Positions 8,584 to 17,110 of a stretch of 64,000 nucleotides of DNA are shown piece after piece. The DNA comes from Plantibacter auratus (GTDB lineage: Bacteria > Actinomycetota > Actinomycetes > Actinomycetales > Microbacteriaceae). The notes under the pieces are model-generated. The model saw only the letters and a list, made by a program, of their open reading frames with translations. It searched no databases and had not been told where the DNA came from. The stretch's first letter is position 1; each line of letters opens with the position of its first letter. Location: positions 620,001 through 684,000 of the forward strand of contig NZ_JBOBFV010000002.1 of assembly GCF_050587365.1 (NCBI RefSeq), read 5' to 3'. A program made the translations under genes and the position numbers.

Positions 8584-9000
8584 TCAGGCCGTCGGTGCTG
8601 TCCGCAGCTTCCGACGCCGGACAGCCCCGCCGATCGCGACGCCGACGACCCCGACGATCACCGGGACGACCAGGCCGAGGACGACGACCGCGAGGAGCGC
8701 CAGGACGAAGCTCGGCATCAGCCCGCCGCCGATCAGGTCGACCACGAGTAGCGGGATGAACGCGAGCAGCACGAGCCATGCGAGCCCCGGCTGACGCGAC
8801 ACCGCGAGGATGCCGACCGCGAGCCAGACACCCGCACCCCACAGCAGGAGGCCGAGGGTGAAGCGCCAGGAGTCGTACGCCTGGTACGGCAGGAGTTGCG
8901 GACCGGGTGCGGCCAGATCCGGGTTGCCGATCACGACCAGCGAGGCGACCACGAGGCCGAGAGCGGCGAGTACGAGGGCAAAGACACCGAAGACACGCAC
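8584..9000 (-). CDS. Small four-helix membrane protein, unknown function
   Basis: This 138-aa hydrophobic protein has about four transmembrane helices: FGVFALVLAALGLVVASLVV at the N-terminus, WRFTLGLLLWGAGVWLAVGIL, WLVLLAFIPLLVVDLIGGGL and a long C-terminal VLALLAVVVLGLVVPVIVGV region. It ends in a basic RRRKLR tail that should lie in the cytoplasm. No family recognised. It converges with the XRE regulator (21-bp gap) and is divergent from the next gene. Confidence 0.7.
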   Translation of the reverse strand: MRVFGVFALVLAALGLVVASLVVIGNPDLAAPGPQLLPYQAYDSWRFTLGLLLWGAGVWLAVGILAVSRQPGLAWLVLLAFIPLLVVDLIGGGLMPSFVLALLAVVVLGLVVPVIVGVVGVAIGGAVRRRKLRTAPTA

Positions 9001-9105
9001 GGCTACCTCCTAGGGTCACGAATTCGATCAGATGTGGCCCAGCCAACCACACCGAGGGGAGATGTCCCCATTCCCTGCCTGTCGCGCACCGCGTACGTTC
9101 GAGGG

Positions 9106-9675
9106 ATGAGCGACGACGGACGCACCGAGACCGGCGAGCAGTCACACACACCAGAGCAGGACAAGCTGCTGATCGAGTGGCTGGAGATCATGCAACCACG
9201 CCTCGCACGATTCGGGGACTTCCTCACACCGCGCGAGGTCGTCACCGATTACTCGCGGGACTCGCTCGTCTCCCTCGAGCGGCTCATCCTCCACCGTTGG
9301 CCGGACCGCCACGCCTTTGCGCAGGAGCAGGACACCGATTTCAACGACGGTGCCACGCGATACATCGGCGAGACCTACCTGCGGATCGGCGGCGGCGGGT
9401 GGTTCGTGAACCACGATCCGAAGTTTTTGTACTCGGGTCGGCTCTGCATCCTGCTCGACGTCGAGATGCCCGTCCCGATCTCGCCGCTCAACCTGATCAT
9501 CACGATGTTGAGCCGGCGCACCGGCAATGTCCTCACAAGGATCTGGGACGGGCAGACGACGAACGTCACCGAGCGGCGTCTCACCGAACCGGGCTGGGAG
9601 CCGACGCGCGAGCCGTTCCCCGGCGCGATCCCGATGTCCCGCTTGAGCTCAGCCCTCACGCCTTCCGTCCGCTGA
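9106..9675 (+). CDS. Hypothetical cytoplasmic protein
   Basis: This 189-aa protein has no signal or membrane segments and is rich in aromatic and acidic residues (TRYIGETYLRIGGGGWFVNH). I do not recognise the family. The pattern of a conserved helical start, then GGGGWFVNHDP and RLCILLDVEMPVPISP, looks like a real, compact fold. The ATG at 9106 follows GAGGG closely; the in-frame upstream ATG at 8896 overlaps the divergent membrane gene and is less likely. Third-position GC supports coding. Confidence 0.65.
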   Translation: MSDDGRTETGEQSHTPEQDKLLIEWLEIMQPRLARFGDFLTPREVVTDYSRDSLVSLERLILHRWPDRHAFAQEQDTDFNDGATRYIGETYLRIGGGGWFVNHDPKFLYSGRLCILLDVEMPVPISPLNLIITMLSRRTGNVLTRIWDGQTTNVTERRLTEPGWEPTREPFPGAIPMSRLSSALTPSVR

Positions 9676-9737
9676 CCCCCAGGGTCTCAGCCACCCACGC
9701 GGTCGAACGGCCAGGCGAGATGTGCTGGACTTGCCTG

Positions 9738-10550
9738 ATGACCACACCGCTCGAACGCGCGCTCGTCCTGCAGGCGATGCACGTCCCCGGAAACCCGCTG
9801 ATCCTGCCGAACGCCTGGGACGTCGCCTCCGCCCGCGCCATCCTGGCGTCCGGCGCCCGCGCGATCGCGACGACGAGTGCCGGGGTCGCCTGGTCGCTCG
9901 GGCACCGCGATGGGAACGAGCTGACCCGCGACGTCGCCCTCGATACCGTGCGACGGATTGCATCCGCGGTGCCCGTCCCGCTCACCGCGGACATCGAGGG
10001 CGGCTACGGAGAGACACCGGACGAGGTCGCCGGCACGACCGCCTCCTGCATCGACGCGGGCGCCTCCGGGGTGAACCTCGAGGACTCCCTCCGCCCGATC
10101 GCGGAACAGGAACGACGGATCGAGGAAGCACGGTCTGCCGCTGACCAGGCCGGGATCCCCCTCTTCATCAATGCCCGGATCGACACGCATCGACTCGGCG
10201 ACATCGGAGACGACCGTTGGTTCGACGAGACGGTGACGCGTGCCGCTGCGTATGCACGGGCCGGCGCGAGCGGGATCTTCGTGCTCGGTGCCCTCCGAGC
10301 CGACACGATCGAGCGGCTCGCCGATGCGACGACGCTGCCGCTCAACGTCGCCTTCGGTCCGGGAACGCTGACGATCAGCGAGCTCGCGAGAGCCGGCGCG
10401 AGTCGCATCAGCGCTGGTTCGTCGATCGCGGAAGCCGCTTACAGCCTCGCGCAGCAGTGGGCGACGGCGATGCTCGAGACGCCCGATGCAGCTCCCGCAT
10501 CACCGCCCACGCTCGGCTGGGCCGCACTGAACCAGCTCATCCGGGACTGA
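9738..10550 (+). CDS. Isocitrate lyase / PEP mutase family protein
   Basis: This 270-aa member of the PEP mutase/ICL superfamily folds as a TIM barrel. NAWDVASARAILASGARAIATTSAG, the Mg-binding PLTADIEGGYG and GVNLEDS match the class that includes 2-methylisocitrate lyase, phosphonopyruvate hydrolase and oxaloacetate decarboxylase. The KKCGH loop of true isocitrate lyase is absent. The reaction is probably C-C or C-P cleavage or decarboxylation of a small 2-oxo acid (inference). The ATG at 9738 was chosen over a far upstream frame extension that overlaps the previous gene. The TGA stop is in a hairpin at 10547-10567. Confidence 0.85.
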   Translation: MTTPLERALVLQAMHVPGNPLILPNAWDVASARAILASGARAIATTSAGVAWSLGHRDGNELTRDVALDTVRRIASAVPVPLTADIEGGYGETPDEVAGTTASCIDAGASGVNLEDSLRPIAEQERRIEEARSAADQAGIPLFINARIDTHRLGDIGDDRWFDETVTRAAAYARAGASGIFVLGALRADTIERLADATTLPLNVAFGPGTLTISELARAGASRISAGSSIAEAAYSLAQQWATAMLETPDAAPASPPTLGWAALNQLIRD

Positions 10551-10567
10551 ACCCCCGACGGGGTCAG
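10547..10567. terminator. Short GC hairpin between converging frames
   Basis: CTGAACCCC pairs with GGGGTCAG around a small loop. The PEP-mutase TGA (10548-10550) and the stop of the minus-strand remnant (10564-10566) both fall in the stem. No U-tract. A bidirectional terminator is plausible. Confidence 0.45.
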
Positions 10568-10737
10568 CGGTACGACGACCACACGTCGCGGATCGCCTCG
10601 AGCTGTCGGTCGATCGTGAAGCCGGAGATGTCCAGGACGACGTCGACCTCCGGCGGCGATGCGAGCAGGTCGTGCAGCAGATCGAACTCGGCGTCCGTCA
10701 GATACGCGGGGCGCGTCGCTGCACGTGCTCGCCGGCC
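10564..10737 (-). pseudogene. Coding-like remnant downstream of peptidase E, no start codon
   Basis: Directly after the peptidase stop, the same strand continues in an open frame of 57 codons. The frame reads RPAYLTDAEFDLLHDLLASP, then EVDVVLDISGFTIDRQLEAIRDVWSSYR and a stop. Composition, helix pattern and codon use are protein-like. The frame has no ATG, GTG or TTG before the upstream TGA (10738-10740), so it looks like the 3' end of a decayed gene. A sequencing or real frameshift joining it to something upstream is the alternative. Confidence 0.35.
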
Positions 10738-11370
10738 TCACGGACTCGACGGGATCACCGTCGCCGTCGCGCCGTCGATCAGCAGGGCCTGATCGTCGCG
10801 GAGCGGGACCAGCGGGTAGTCGTCGGCGTACTGCTCCAGCGTCCGGCTGATGAGCTCCGGCGGGTACGGCGGCAACTGGCCGTCGGCGTGCGGGATCACC
10901 GTTCGGTCGATCAGCGCGAGCCCGGCGAATCCGGTGAGTGTCGGGCCGTCGGCAGGGTCGTCCAGGAGCGAGACTGGGGTGGCGTCCGGTCCGGCGATGA
11001 TCGATCCGGCGCTGGCACCGATGTACGGCAGGCCCGCCCGCACGTGCCTGGTGATCACCGTGTCGTTCCCGGAGCTCCGCAACGCCTCGAGCAGGGCGAA
11101 GGTGCTTCCACTCGCGACGTAGACCGCGTCCAGGTCCGCCAGCGTGCGGTCGAGGTCGGCAGGCGCGGTCTCGCGGACGGTGACCCGAACGACCTCGTGG
11201 CCGAGGGCCTCCACCGACTCGCGCTCGGCGCGGACGAAGGGAGCCTCGGCGAACGCCACCTGCGCGTCGTCGACGTACCCGAGTCGCAGCCGACGACCCG
11301 CCGCATCGGTCGACTCGGCGAGGAACGGCGCCATGGCGCCCGGTTGGCGGGACAGCAGGAGGATCTTCAC
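10738..11370 (-). CDS. Peptidase E (family S51) homologue
   Basis: This 210-aa Asp-specific dipeptidase-like serine peptidase has the nucleophile Ser120 in the elbow PYIGASAGSIIAG and the preceding YVASGSTFALLEAL segment, both typical of S51. HADGQLPPYPPEL and DQALLIDG are the C-terminal family blocks. No signal peptide; cytoplasmic. Length is slightly short of E. coli PepE but complete. It is divergent from the ornithine-cyclodeaminase-like gene. A coding-like fragment follows its stop. Confidence 0.83.
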   Translation of the reverse strand: MKILLLSRQPGAMAPFLAESTDAAGRRLRLGYVDDAQVAFAEAPFVRAERESVEALGHEVVRVTVRETAPADLDRTLADLDAVYVASGSTFALLEALRSSGNDTVITRHVRAGLPYIGASAGSIIAGPDATPVSLLDDPADGPTLTGFAGLALIDRTVIPHADGQLPPYPPELISRTLEQYADDYPLVPLRDDQALLIDGATATVIPSSP

Positions 11371-11478
11371 GGAGACACGCTAGAAGATACCGCCGACACG
11401 GCCGCTCCGGCCCTGTACCACCATCACCGCGAATGCGCGGGATTGGACCGGCTCCCGTGGCTGTGCTGGAGTGGACGT

Positions 11479-12363
11479 ATGACATCACCGCAGGTCCTGG
11501 ACCGGGAACAGGTCCGCGCCGCTGTGGACGTCGAGCAGCTCACCGAGGAACTCGGTGCAGCACTCCGCTCGTACACGGGCGAGGGTGCGCCGCAACGCAT
11601 CCGCGTCCCGATCAACGACAACCTCACGGCCATGGTCCTCGTGCCCGGTCGCCACGAGGGCATCCCGGCCTACACGGTGAAGGTCCATGCGAAGAACCCG
11701 ACCGCACGCGAGGCCGTGCACGGGACCATCCTGCTCCACCGCCTGCCCGACGGCGCCCTGTTGTCGATCATGGACAGCGGCTGGCTCACGGCACAACGAA
11801 CCGCGCTCAGTGCCGCGTACGTCCACGACCACCTGACCGCAGCCGCGACACCGGGACCGGTGGCGATCATCGGAGCCGGCGTCCAAGGGGCGACCTTCGC
11901 GCGAGCCCTGCAGCGTCGACGCCCCTCGGTCGGATTCCGGATCCACGACCCGGATGCCGCCCGAGCCGAGTCACTGCGGGCCGAGCTGGGCGAGGGCTCG
12001 ACGGTCGCGGCGACGGTCGAGCAGGCGTTGACGACGGCGACCTCGGCGATGACAGCGACCTGGGGACGCCGGCCGGTCGCCGAAGCCGCGGCGCTCGCGG
12101 CCTGCGAGCACATCACGGTGCTCGGCATGGACGAACCCGGCAAACGCGAGCTTCCCGAGGAGACCCTGGCGGGTGCGACCCGCTACGCCGACGACCCAGC
12201 CCTCGTCGAGCCGATCCTGCAGCGACCGACCACACCGATCAGCCTGGTGCTCCGGGGTGAGCGGATCGCCCGGTCCGCGCACGATCGCACCGTCTACCTC
12301 GCCGTCGGCCTGCCGATGCAGGACTGCGTCGCAGCCTGGCACGTGCACAACCGGGCGGGGTAG
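11479..12363 (+). CDS. Ornithine cyclodeaminase / mu-crystallin family protein
   Basis: This 294-aa NAD(P)-dependent enzyme has an N-terminal dimerisation/substrate domain with RIRVPI, AYTVKVHAKNP, GTILLHRLPDGALLSIMDSG and WLTAQRTALSAA blocks. It is followed by a Rossmann domain with GPVAIIGAGVQGATFARAL (about 131-149). The family includes ornithine cyclodeaminase, ketimine reductases and alanine dehydrogenases; the activity cannot be fixed from sequence. The start at 11479 has GGAG 7-8 bases upstream, and the longer in-frame extension overlaps the peptidase gene. Confidence 0.85.
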   Translation: MTSPQVLDREQVRAAVDVEQLTEELGAALRSYTGEGAPQRIRVPINDNLTAMVLVPGRHEGIPAYTVKVHAKNPTAREAVHGTILLHRLPDGALLSIMDSGWLTAQRTALSAAYVHDHLTAAATPGPVAIIGAGVQGATFARALQRRRPSVGFRIHDPDAARAESLRAELGEGSTVAATVEQALTTATSAMTATWGRRPVAEAAALAACEHITVLGMDEPGKRELPEETLAGATRYADDPALVEPILQRPTTPISLVLRGERIARSAHDRTVYLAVGLPMQDCVAAWHVHNRAG

Positions 12364-12535
12364 CCTGAACGCAGTGAACCGTTCTTCCTCTCTGTGACCC
12401 AGAGGCCTTTCAGCGACACCCGTTCGCTCCTCCCACGAGGGGCGGTGATTTCGTGCGCCCGGAACGGGAGCTCCCTGCGGAGTTCCCCTGCACCCCGGCC
12501 CCCATTCGAAACCACTCCGGAAAGAACACCCACGC

Positions 12536-13435
12536 ATGACGTCCATCGACGCTTCCTCCACCCACTCCGACGGCCGCTCGGCGCTTCGCGCGAACTGCGC
12601 TGACTGCTTCGCGCTCTGCTGCACCGCCTTCGGGTTCCAACGATCGACCGACTTCCCGATCGACAAACCAGCGGAAACGCCCTGCCTCAATCTGGCGGAC
12701 GACTTCTCCTGCACCATCCACGAATCCCTGCGTCCGAGAGGGTTCCGCGGGTGCACCGTCTTCGACTGTTTCGGCGCGGGCCAACTCGTGTCGCAGGAGC
12801 TCTTCGGCGGCACGAGCTGGCGGGAACGCCCCGACACGAGCGCCGAGATGTTCGCCACGTTCTCCGTCGTCCGACAGCTGCAGGAGATGCGCTGGTACCT
12901 CGTCGAAGCCGCCGAGCGGATGGCCTCGCCGGATATCGCCGACCACGCCCACCGCCTCGACAACAGCATCCAGGGGATCATCGGCGGCGGCACCGCCGTC
13001 ATCCTCGACTGCGACATCGCTTCCCTTCGCGACGAGGTCCGACACGTGCTCGTCGAGGCCAGCGAGGAGGCACGTGGCGGCTACCTCGCGACCGCCGAAG
13101 CCGAGCAGCACGACGGCCTGCACCCCTCCGCCGACCTGGCGGGCCGCGATCTGCGAGCACGCCGACTGTGCGGGGCCGACCTCCGCGGTGCGACCCTTAT
13201 CGCCGCGGACCTCCGCGGCGTCGACCTGTCCGGGGTCGACCTGCTGGGCGCGGACCTTCGAGGCGCGCGCCTCGACGGAGCCGACCTCTCGGACACCCTG
13301 TTCCTCACCCAGATGCAGCTCAACGCGGCTCTCGGCGACGAGTCGACGCTCTTGCCGACCACCCTCGACCGACCGGGGCACTGGACGACGGCGAGTCGCG
13401 CTTCCTCCCCGACAGATGGGGAGTTGTCCCCGTAG
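12536..13435 (+). CDS. Pentapeptide-repeat protein with Cys-rich N-terminal domain
   Basis: This 299-aa protein's first 100 residues carry a metal-binding-looking cluster: C21, C24, C28, C29 (CADCFALCC), then PCLNLADDFSCTIH and GFRGCTVFDCFGAGQ. This resembles actinobacterial relatives of the YkgJ zinc/iron-chelating domain. Residues about 205-275 are pentapeptide repeats (AxLRG, ADLRGVDLSGVDLLGADLRG) that should form a short beta-helix. The role is unknown; the repeat helix may bind protein or DNA, and the Cys cluster a metal (inference). The spacing to the upstream purine stretch is loose, so the start is reasonable, not certain. Confidence 0.8.
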   Translation: MTSIDASSTHSDGRSALRANCADCFALCCTAFGFQRSTDFPIDKPAETPCLNLADDFSCTIHESLRPRGFRGCTVFDCFGAGQLVSQELFGGTSWRERPDTSAEMFATFSVVRQLQEMRWYLVEAAERMASPDIADHAHRLDNSIQGIIGGGTAVILDCDIASLRDEVRHVLVEASEEARGGYLATAEAEQHDGLHPSADLAGRDLRARRLCGADLRGATLIAADLRGVDLSGVDLLGADLRGARLDGADLSDTLFLTQMQLNAALGDESTLLPTTLDRPGHWTTASRASSPTDGELSP

Positions 13436-13469
13436 GCCTCGGGCGGCCGTCCCCGATACCGTCGATGAC

Positions 13470-14003
13470 ATGATCCGCATGCACCGCACCCTCGCCCTGA
13501 CCGCCCTCGTCGCAGCGACCGCCGGGATCGCCCTCACCGGCTGCTCGAGCCCGCAGCAAGCCCCCGACGACGCCCTGGCGCTCGGCACGGGTGTGGCCGT
13601 CGAGGTCGGGATGGGCGTCGAGATGTCGTTCGCCATCGACGACGTCCGAGAGGGGAAGCTCAGCGACCTCGCCGAGATGGGCGTGCAGTCGACGCCGTCG
13701 GACGAGGGGAAGACCCCGTACTTCGTCACCTACTCGGTCACGCTGACGGACGGCGACATCAAGGACGCCGACCGCTCCGCACTTCCCGTGCCGACCACGG
13801 ACGAATGGAAGCTCAGCGGCACGGGCAGCTACCAGCCCATCAAGGTCCTGGGTCAGTTCGACTGCACTCCGGACGGCAACGCGACGGCCGGGGTGTCCCC
13901 CGACGCCCCGCTCGTCGCCTGCCAGGCCTTCCTCGGCGACAAGGACGCCCTGCCCACGGTCATCGAGGTCAAGGACCTCGGCACCTGGGCGACGAAGGAC
14001 TGA
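13470..14003 (+). CDS. Predicted lipoprotein, unknown function
   Basis: This 177-aa protein has a basic start (MIRMHR), a hydrophobic stretch TLALTALVAATAGIA and the lipobox LTGC, so it should be lipid-anchored at Cys24 or so outside the membrane. The mature part is acidic and beta-rich (TPYFVTYSVTLTDGDIKDAD), like many DUF-type actinobacterial lipoproteins, with two cysteines (FDC, VAC) that could form a disulphide. It follows the pentapeptide gene by 34 bp and is ended by a strong hairpin at 14026-14064. Confidence 0.78.
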   Translation: MIRMHRTLALTALVAATAGIALTGCSSPQQAPDDALALGTGVAVEVGMGVEMSFAIDDVREGKLSDLAEMGVQSTPSDEGKTPYFVTYSVTLTDGDIKDADRSALPVPTTDEWKLSGTGSYQPIKVLGQFDCTPDGNATAGVSPDAPLVACQAFLGDKDALPTVIEVKDLGTWATKD

Positions 14004-14025
14004 GCTCCCGCGACTCGAGCTGCAC

Positions 14026-14064
14026 CTGCACCGGCGAACGGTCTTCCACCGTGCGCCGGTGCAG
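14026..14064 (+). terminator. Strong hairpin terminator after lipoprotein gene
   Basis: The arms CTGCACCGGCG (14026-14036) and CGCCGGTGCAG (14054-14064) pair perfectly. They continue through one mismatch into ACGGT/ACCGT around the loop CTTCC. That is about 17 bp of stem with no clear U-tract. Confidence 0.6.
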
Positions 14065-14080
14065 GGTAGTGTCTGCCGTG

Positions 14081-14109
14081 CGATAAGCGAACAGCGTGTT
14101 CCATTATCG
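14081..14109. promoter_or_regulatory. 29-bp operator-like palindrome before phenol hydroxylase
   Basis: The outer arms CGATAA and TTATCG enclose a perfect GAACAGCGTGTTC core (14088-14100). Only the two GC/CA steps between core and arms break symmetry. It lies 28 bp before the flavin monooxygenase start. No regulator gene is next to it. Confidence 0.6.
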
Positions 14110-14136
14110 AATTCTTGACGATGAAGTGAGGAATCG

Positions 14137-16032
14137 ATGCAGTTCCACCACCACGGCTATGTCTCCGGTGATCCGCGCGTCCTGCCCGCAGCGGGCGTCG
14201 GTGTCGACCGGCCCGATGACCTCCCGGAGGAGATGGACGTCCTCATCGTGGGCAGCGGGCCGGCCGGCATGATCGCCGCCGCCCAGCTGTCCCGCTTCCC
14301 GACGATCACCACGCGGATCGTCGAGCGCCGACCGGGACGCCTCGCGATCGGCCAGGCGGACGGCATCCAGGCGCGCAGCGTCGAGACCTTCGACGCCTTC
14401 GGCTTCGCCGAGCGCATCACCGCCGAGGCGTACCGGATCACCGAGATGGCGTTCTGGAAGCCCGACCTCGACGACCCGAGCCGCATCGTCCGCGGCGCAC
14501 GCCCGCTCGACGACACGACGGGCGTCAGCGAGTACCCGCACCTCATCGTGAACCAGGCTCGCGTGCTCGACTACTTCGCCGAGTACATGGCGAACGCCCC
14601 GACCCGGATGCGCCCCGACTACGGGTGGGCGTTCCAGGGACTCGAGATCGACGACGACGCGGAGTACCCGGTCGCGGTCACGCTGCTGGACACGAGCGAT
14701 GAGTCCTCCGGCGAGAGCAGGACCGTCCGCGCGAAGTACGTCATCGGGGCCGACGGCGCCCGGAGTGCCGTCCGCCAGGCGATCGGCTGCACCTTGGCCG
14801 GCGACCAGGCGAACCACGCGTGGGGCGTCATGGACGCCCTCGCGGTCACCGACTTCCCCGACATCCGCACGAAGTGCGCCATCCAGTCGGGTTCCGGCGG
14901 CAGCATCCTGCTCATCCCCCGCGAGGGCGGGCACCTGTTCCGCATGTACGTCGATCTCGGCGAGGTGCCGTCGGGCGGCAGCGAGGCCGTGCGGTCGACC
15001 TCGATCGAGCAGATCATCGACCACGCGAACACCATCCTGAGCCCCTATCGGCTCGACGTGAAGCACGTCGCCTGGCACAGCGTCTACGAGGTCGGCCATC
15101 GCCTGACGGACCGCTTCGACGACGTCCCGCTCGACGAACTCGGCACGCGCACGCCGCGCGTCTTCATCACCGGTGACGCCTGCCACACCCACAGCGCGAA
15201 GGCCGGCCAGGGAATGAACGTGTCGATGCAGGACGGGTTCAACCTCGCGTGGAAGCTCGGACATGTGCTCGAGGGCCGCAGCCCGGAGAGTCTGCTCGCG
15301 ACCTACTCGGCCGAGCGGCAGGTGGTCGCGCAGGACCTCATCGGCTTCGACCGGGAGTGGTCGACGCTCATGGCGAAGCGACCGGAGGAGTTCGCCGACC
15401 CGTCCGAGCTCGCCGACTTCTACGTGCGCACCGCGGAGTTCCCGGCCGGCTTCATGACCGAGTACAGCCCGTCGGCGATCGTCGGCGAGGCGACCCACCA
15501 GCACCTCGCGAGTGGCTTCCCGATCGGCAAGCGGTTCAAGTCCGCCCTCACCTCGCGCGTCGCGGACGCCAACCACATCCATCTCGGACACCACGCCACG
15601 GCCGACGGGCGCTGGCGGATCTACGTCTTCGCGGATGCCGCTTCGCCAGCGTCTGGCCGATCGGCGGAGCTCGCCGCCTGGCTGCAGGACGACCCGGAGT
15701 CACCGCTCCGCGCGGTGCCTGACGGCGTGCGGGCCGACGACTGGTTCGACGTGAAGATCGTCTACCAGCAGCGCCACACCGACATCGACCTCGGCACCGT
15801 TCCGCCGGTGTTCCTGCCGCGCGTCGGCCCGTTCGACCTCATCGACTACGAGAAGGTCTACGCCCGCCATCCCGACGTCGACATCTTCGCCGGGCGCGGC
15901 GTCGACCGAGCGGGTGCCGTCGTCGTCGTGCGTCCGGACCAGTACGTCGCCCACGTGCTCCCGCTCACGGCCACCGCGGAGCTCGCGGCGTTCTTCGACG
16001 GCGTGATGGGACGGCAGACGACGCACTCCTGA
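14137..16032 (+). CDS. FAD-dependent phenol 2-monooxygenase-like hydroxylase
   Basis: This 631-aa protein matches group A flavin aromatic hydroxylases of the phenol/3-hydroxybenzoate 4-hydroxylase type. GSGPAG at 39-44 binds the ADP part of FAD, and GDACHTHSAKAGQGMN near 346-361 is the second FAD motif. After it comes the C-terminal thioredoxin-like phenol-hydroxylase dimerisation domain (about 450-630), ending in VRPDQYVAHVLPL. It would hydroxylate a phenolic ring ortho to the hydroxyl with NADPH and O2. No ring-cleavage genes lie nearby. GAGGA 6 bases upstream supports the start. Confidence 0.88.
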   Translation: MQFHHHGYVSGDPRVLPAAGVGVDRPDDLPEEMDVLIVGSGPAGMIAAAQLSRFPTITTRIVERRPGRLAIGQADGIQARSVETFDAFGFAERITAEAYRITEMAFWKPDLDDPSRIVRGARPLDDTTGVSEYPHLIVNQARVLDYFAEYMANAPTRMRPDYGWAFQGLEIDDDAEYPVAVTLLDTSDESSGESRTVRAKYVIGADGARSAVRQAIGCTLAGDQANHAWGVMDALAVTDFPDIRTKCAIQSGSGGSILLIPREGGHLFRMYVDLGEVPSGGSEAVRSTSIEQIIDHANTILSPYRLDVKHVAWHSVYEVGHRLTDRFDDVPLDELGTRTPRVFITGDACHTHSAKAGQGMNVSMQDGFNLAWKLGHVLEGRSPESLLATYSAERQVVAQDLIGFDREWSTLMAKRPEEFADPSELADFYVRTAEFPAGFMTEYSPSAIVGEATHQHLASGFPIGKRFKSALTSRVADANHIHLGHHATADGRWRIYVFADAASPASGRSAELAAWLQDDPESPLRAVPDGVRADDWFDVKIVYQQRHTDIDLGTVPPVFLPRVGPFDLIDYEKVYARHPDVDIFAGRGVDRAGAVVVVRPDQYVAHVLPLTATAELAAFFDGVMGRQTTHS

Positions 16033-16035
16033 TCG

Positions 16036-17082
16036 TCAGGCGAGCTCGGCGTCGATGTCGGCGAGGTCCAGGACGAAGCGGTACCGGACGTCGTTGCGGG
16101 CGAGCCGGTCGAGCGCCACGTCCACGTCCGCCGCCGGGACGAGCTCGACGTCGGCCGTCACACCGTGAGCGCCGCAGAAGTCCAGCAGGTCCTGCGTCCA
16201 CCGGTGACCGCCACTGCCCGACGATGTCAGTCGCTTCCGGCCGAGGAGCAGGTCCATCGTCTGGATGGAGATCGGTCCGAGGTAACCGAGCGAGCACAGG
16301 GTCCCGTCGAGGTCGAGGACGCGGAGGTACGGTGTGAGGTCGTGCTCCACGGAGACCGTGTCGATGACGAGGTCGAGACTGCCGGCCGCTGCGGCCATCG
16401 CCTCGGCGTCGGTCGAGACCACCACTCGGGAGGCCCCGAGCCGCAGCGCGTCGGTCGCCTTGCCCTCGGAGGTGGTGAAGACCGTGACGTCGGCGCCGAG
16501 CGCGTGGCCGAGTCGGACGGCGAGGTGCCCCAGACCGCCGAGGCCGACAATGCCGAGCCGCGTCCCCTCCCCCACGCCGTTGGTGCGGAGCGGCTCCCAG
16601 ACGGTGATGCCGGCGCACATCAGGGGTGCCACACCCGCCGGATCCAGGGAGGCCGGGCGGTGATAGACGAAGCTGTCGCGGACGACATAGCGCCCGGAGT
16701 AGCCGCCGAGCGTCGTGCTCCCGTCGATGCGGTCCCGGCCACCGTAGGTGAGGGTCGGGAACTCCAAGCAGGAGTTCTCCTGGCTGCGCAGACACATGGT
16801 GCAGGTACCGCACGAGTCGACGATGTTGCCGACGGCGACGGCATCGCCGGGGGCGAAGGACGTCACCTCGGAGCCGACGGCGACGACCTCCCCGACGAAC
16901 TCGTGTCCGGGCACGAGTCCGGCCGCGGGTCCCGCGGAGGCGAGGGCGTGCAGGTCGCTGTGGCAGACGCCGCAGTGCGTGACCCGCACGTCGACATCGT
17001 CCGGGCGGAGGTCGCGGCGATCGATGACGGTCGGTCGGAGGGAGCGGGGAGCAGCGGTGGACATGAGGGCGGTTGTGCGCAT
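16036..17082 (-). CDS. Zinc-dependent alcohol dehydrogenase (CAD/YahK-like MDR)
   Basis: This 348-aa medium-chain dehydrogenase has the catalytic zinc ligands Cys37 (CGVCHSD) and His60-Glu61 (GHEF). Structural zinc cysteines are in CGTCTMCLRSQENSC, and the NADP fold is IVGLGGLGHLAVRLGHALGA. The closest recognised class is cinnamyl-alcohol/aldehyde reductases such as YahK. It converges with the phenol hydroxylase gene; a small palindrome at 16028-16040 contains both stops. It is divergent from a TetR gene across a 20-bp palindrome overlapping its promoter. An in-frame ATG at 17064 is an alternative start. Confidence 0.9.
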   Translation of the reverse strand: MRTTALMSTAAPRSLRPTVIDRRDLRPDDVDVRVTHCGVCHSDLHALASAGPAAGLVPGHEFVGEVVAVGSEVTSFAPGDAVAVGNIVDSCGTCTMCLRSQENSCLEFPTLTYGGRDRIDGSTTLGGYSGRYVVRDSFVYHRPASLDPAGVAPLMCAGITVWEPLRTNGVGEGTRLGIVGLGGLGHLAVRLGHALGADVTVFTTSEGKATDALRLGASRVVVSTDAEAMAAAAGSLDLVIDTVSVEHDLTPYLRVLDLDGTLCSLGYLGPISIQTMDLLLGRKRLTSSGSGGHRWTQDLLDFCGAHGVTADVELVPAADVDVALDRLARNDVRYRFVLDLADIDAELA

Positions 17083-17090
17083 GGGCTGAT

Positions 17091-17110
17091 ACTACCTACT
17101 AGTTGGTAGT
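17091..17110. promoter_or_regulatory. TetR operator between ADH and tetR
   Basis: The 20-bp palindrome ACTACCTACTAGTTGGTAGT is symmetric except at positions 7 and 14. It lies 8 bp before the dehydrogenase start and 17 bp before the tetR start. This is the classic arrangement for a TetR repressor controlling itself and its divergent target. Confidence 0.8.

Noticed and set aside
14104..15594. 496-codon minus-strand frame opposite the phenol hydroxylase
   Set aside because: Antisense shadow; composition follows the third-position GC of the real gene.
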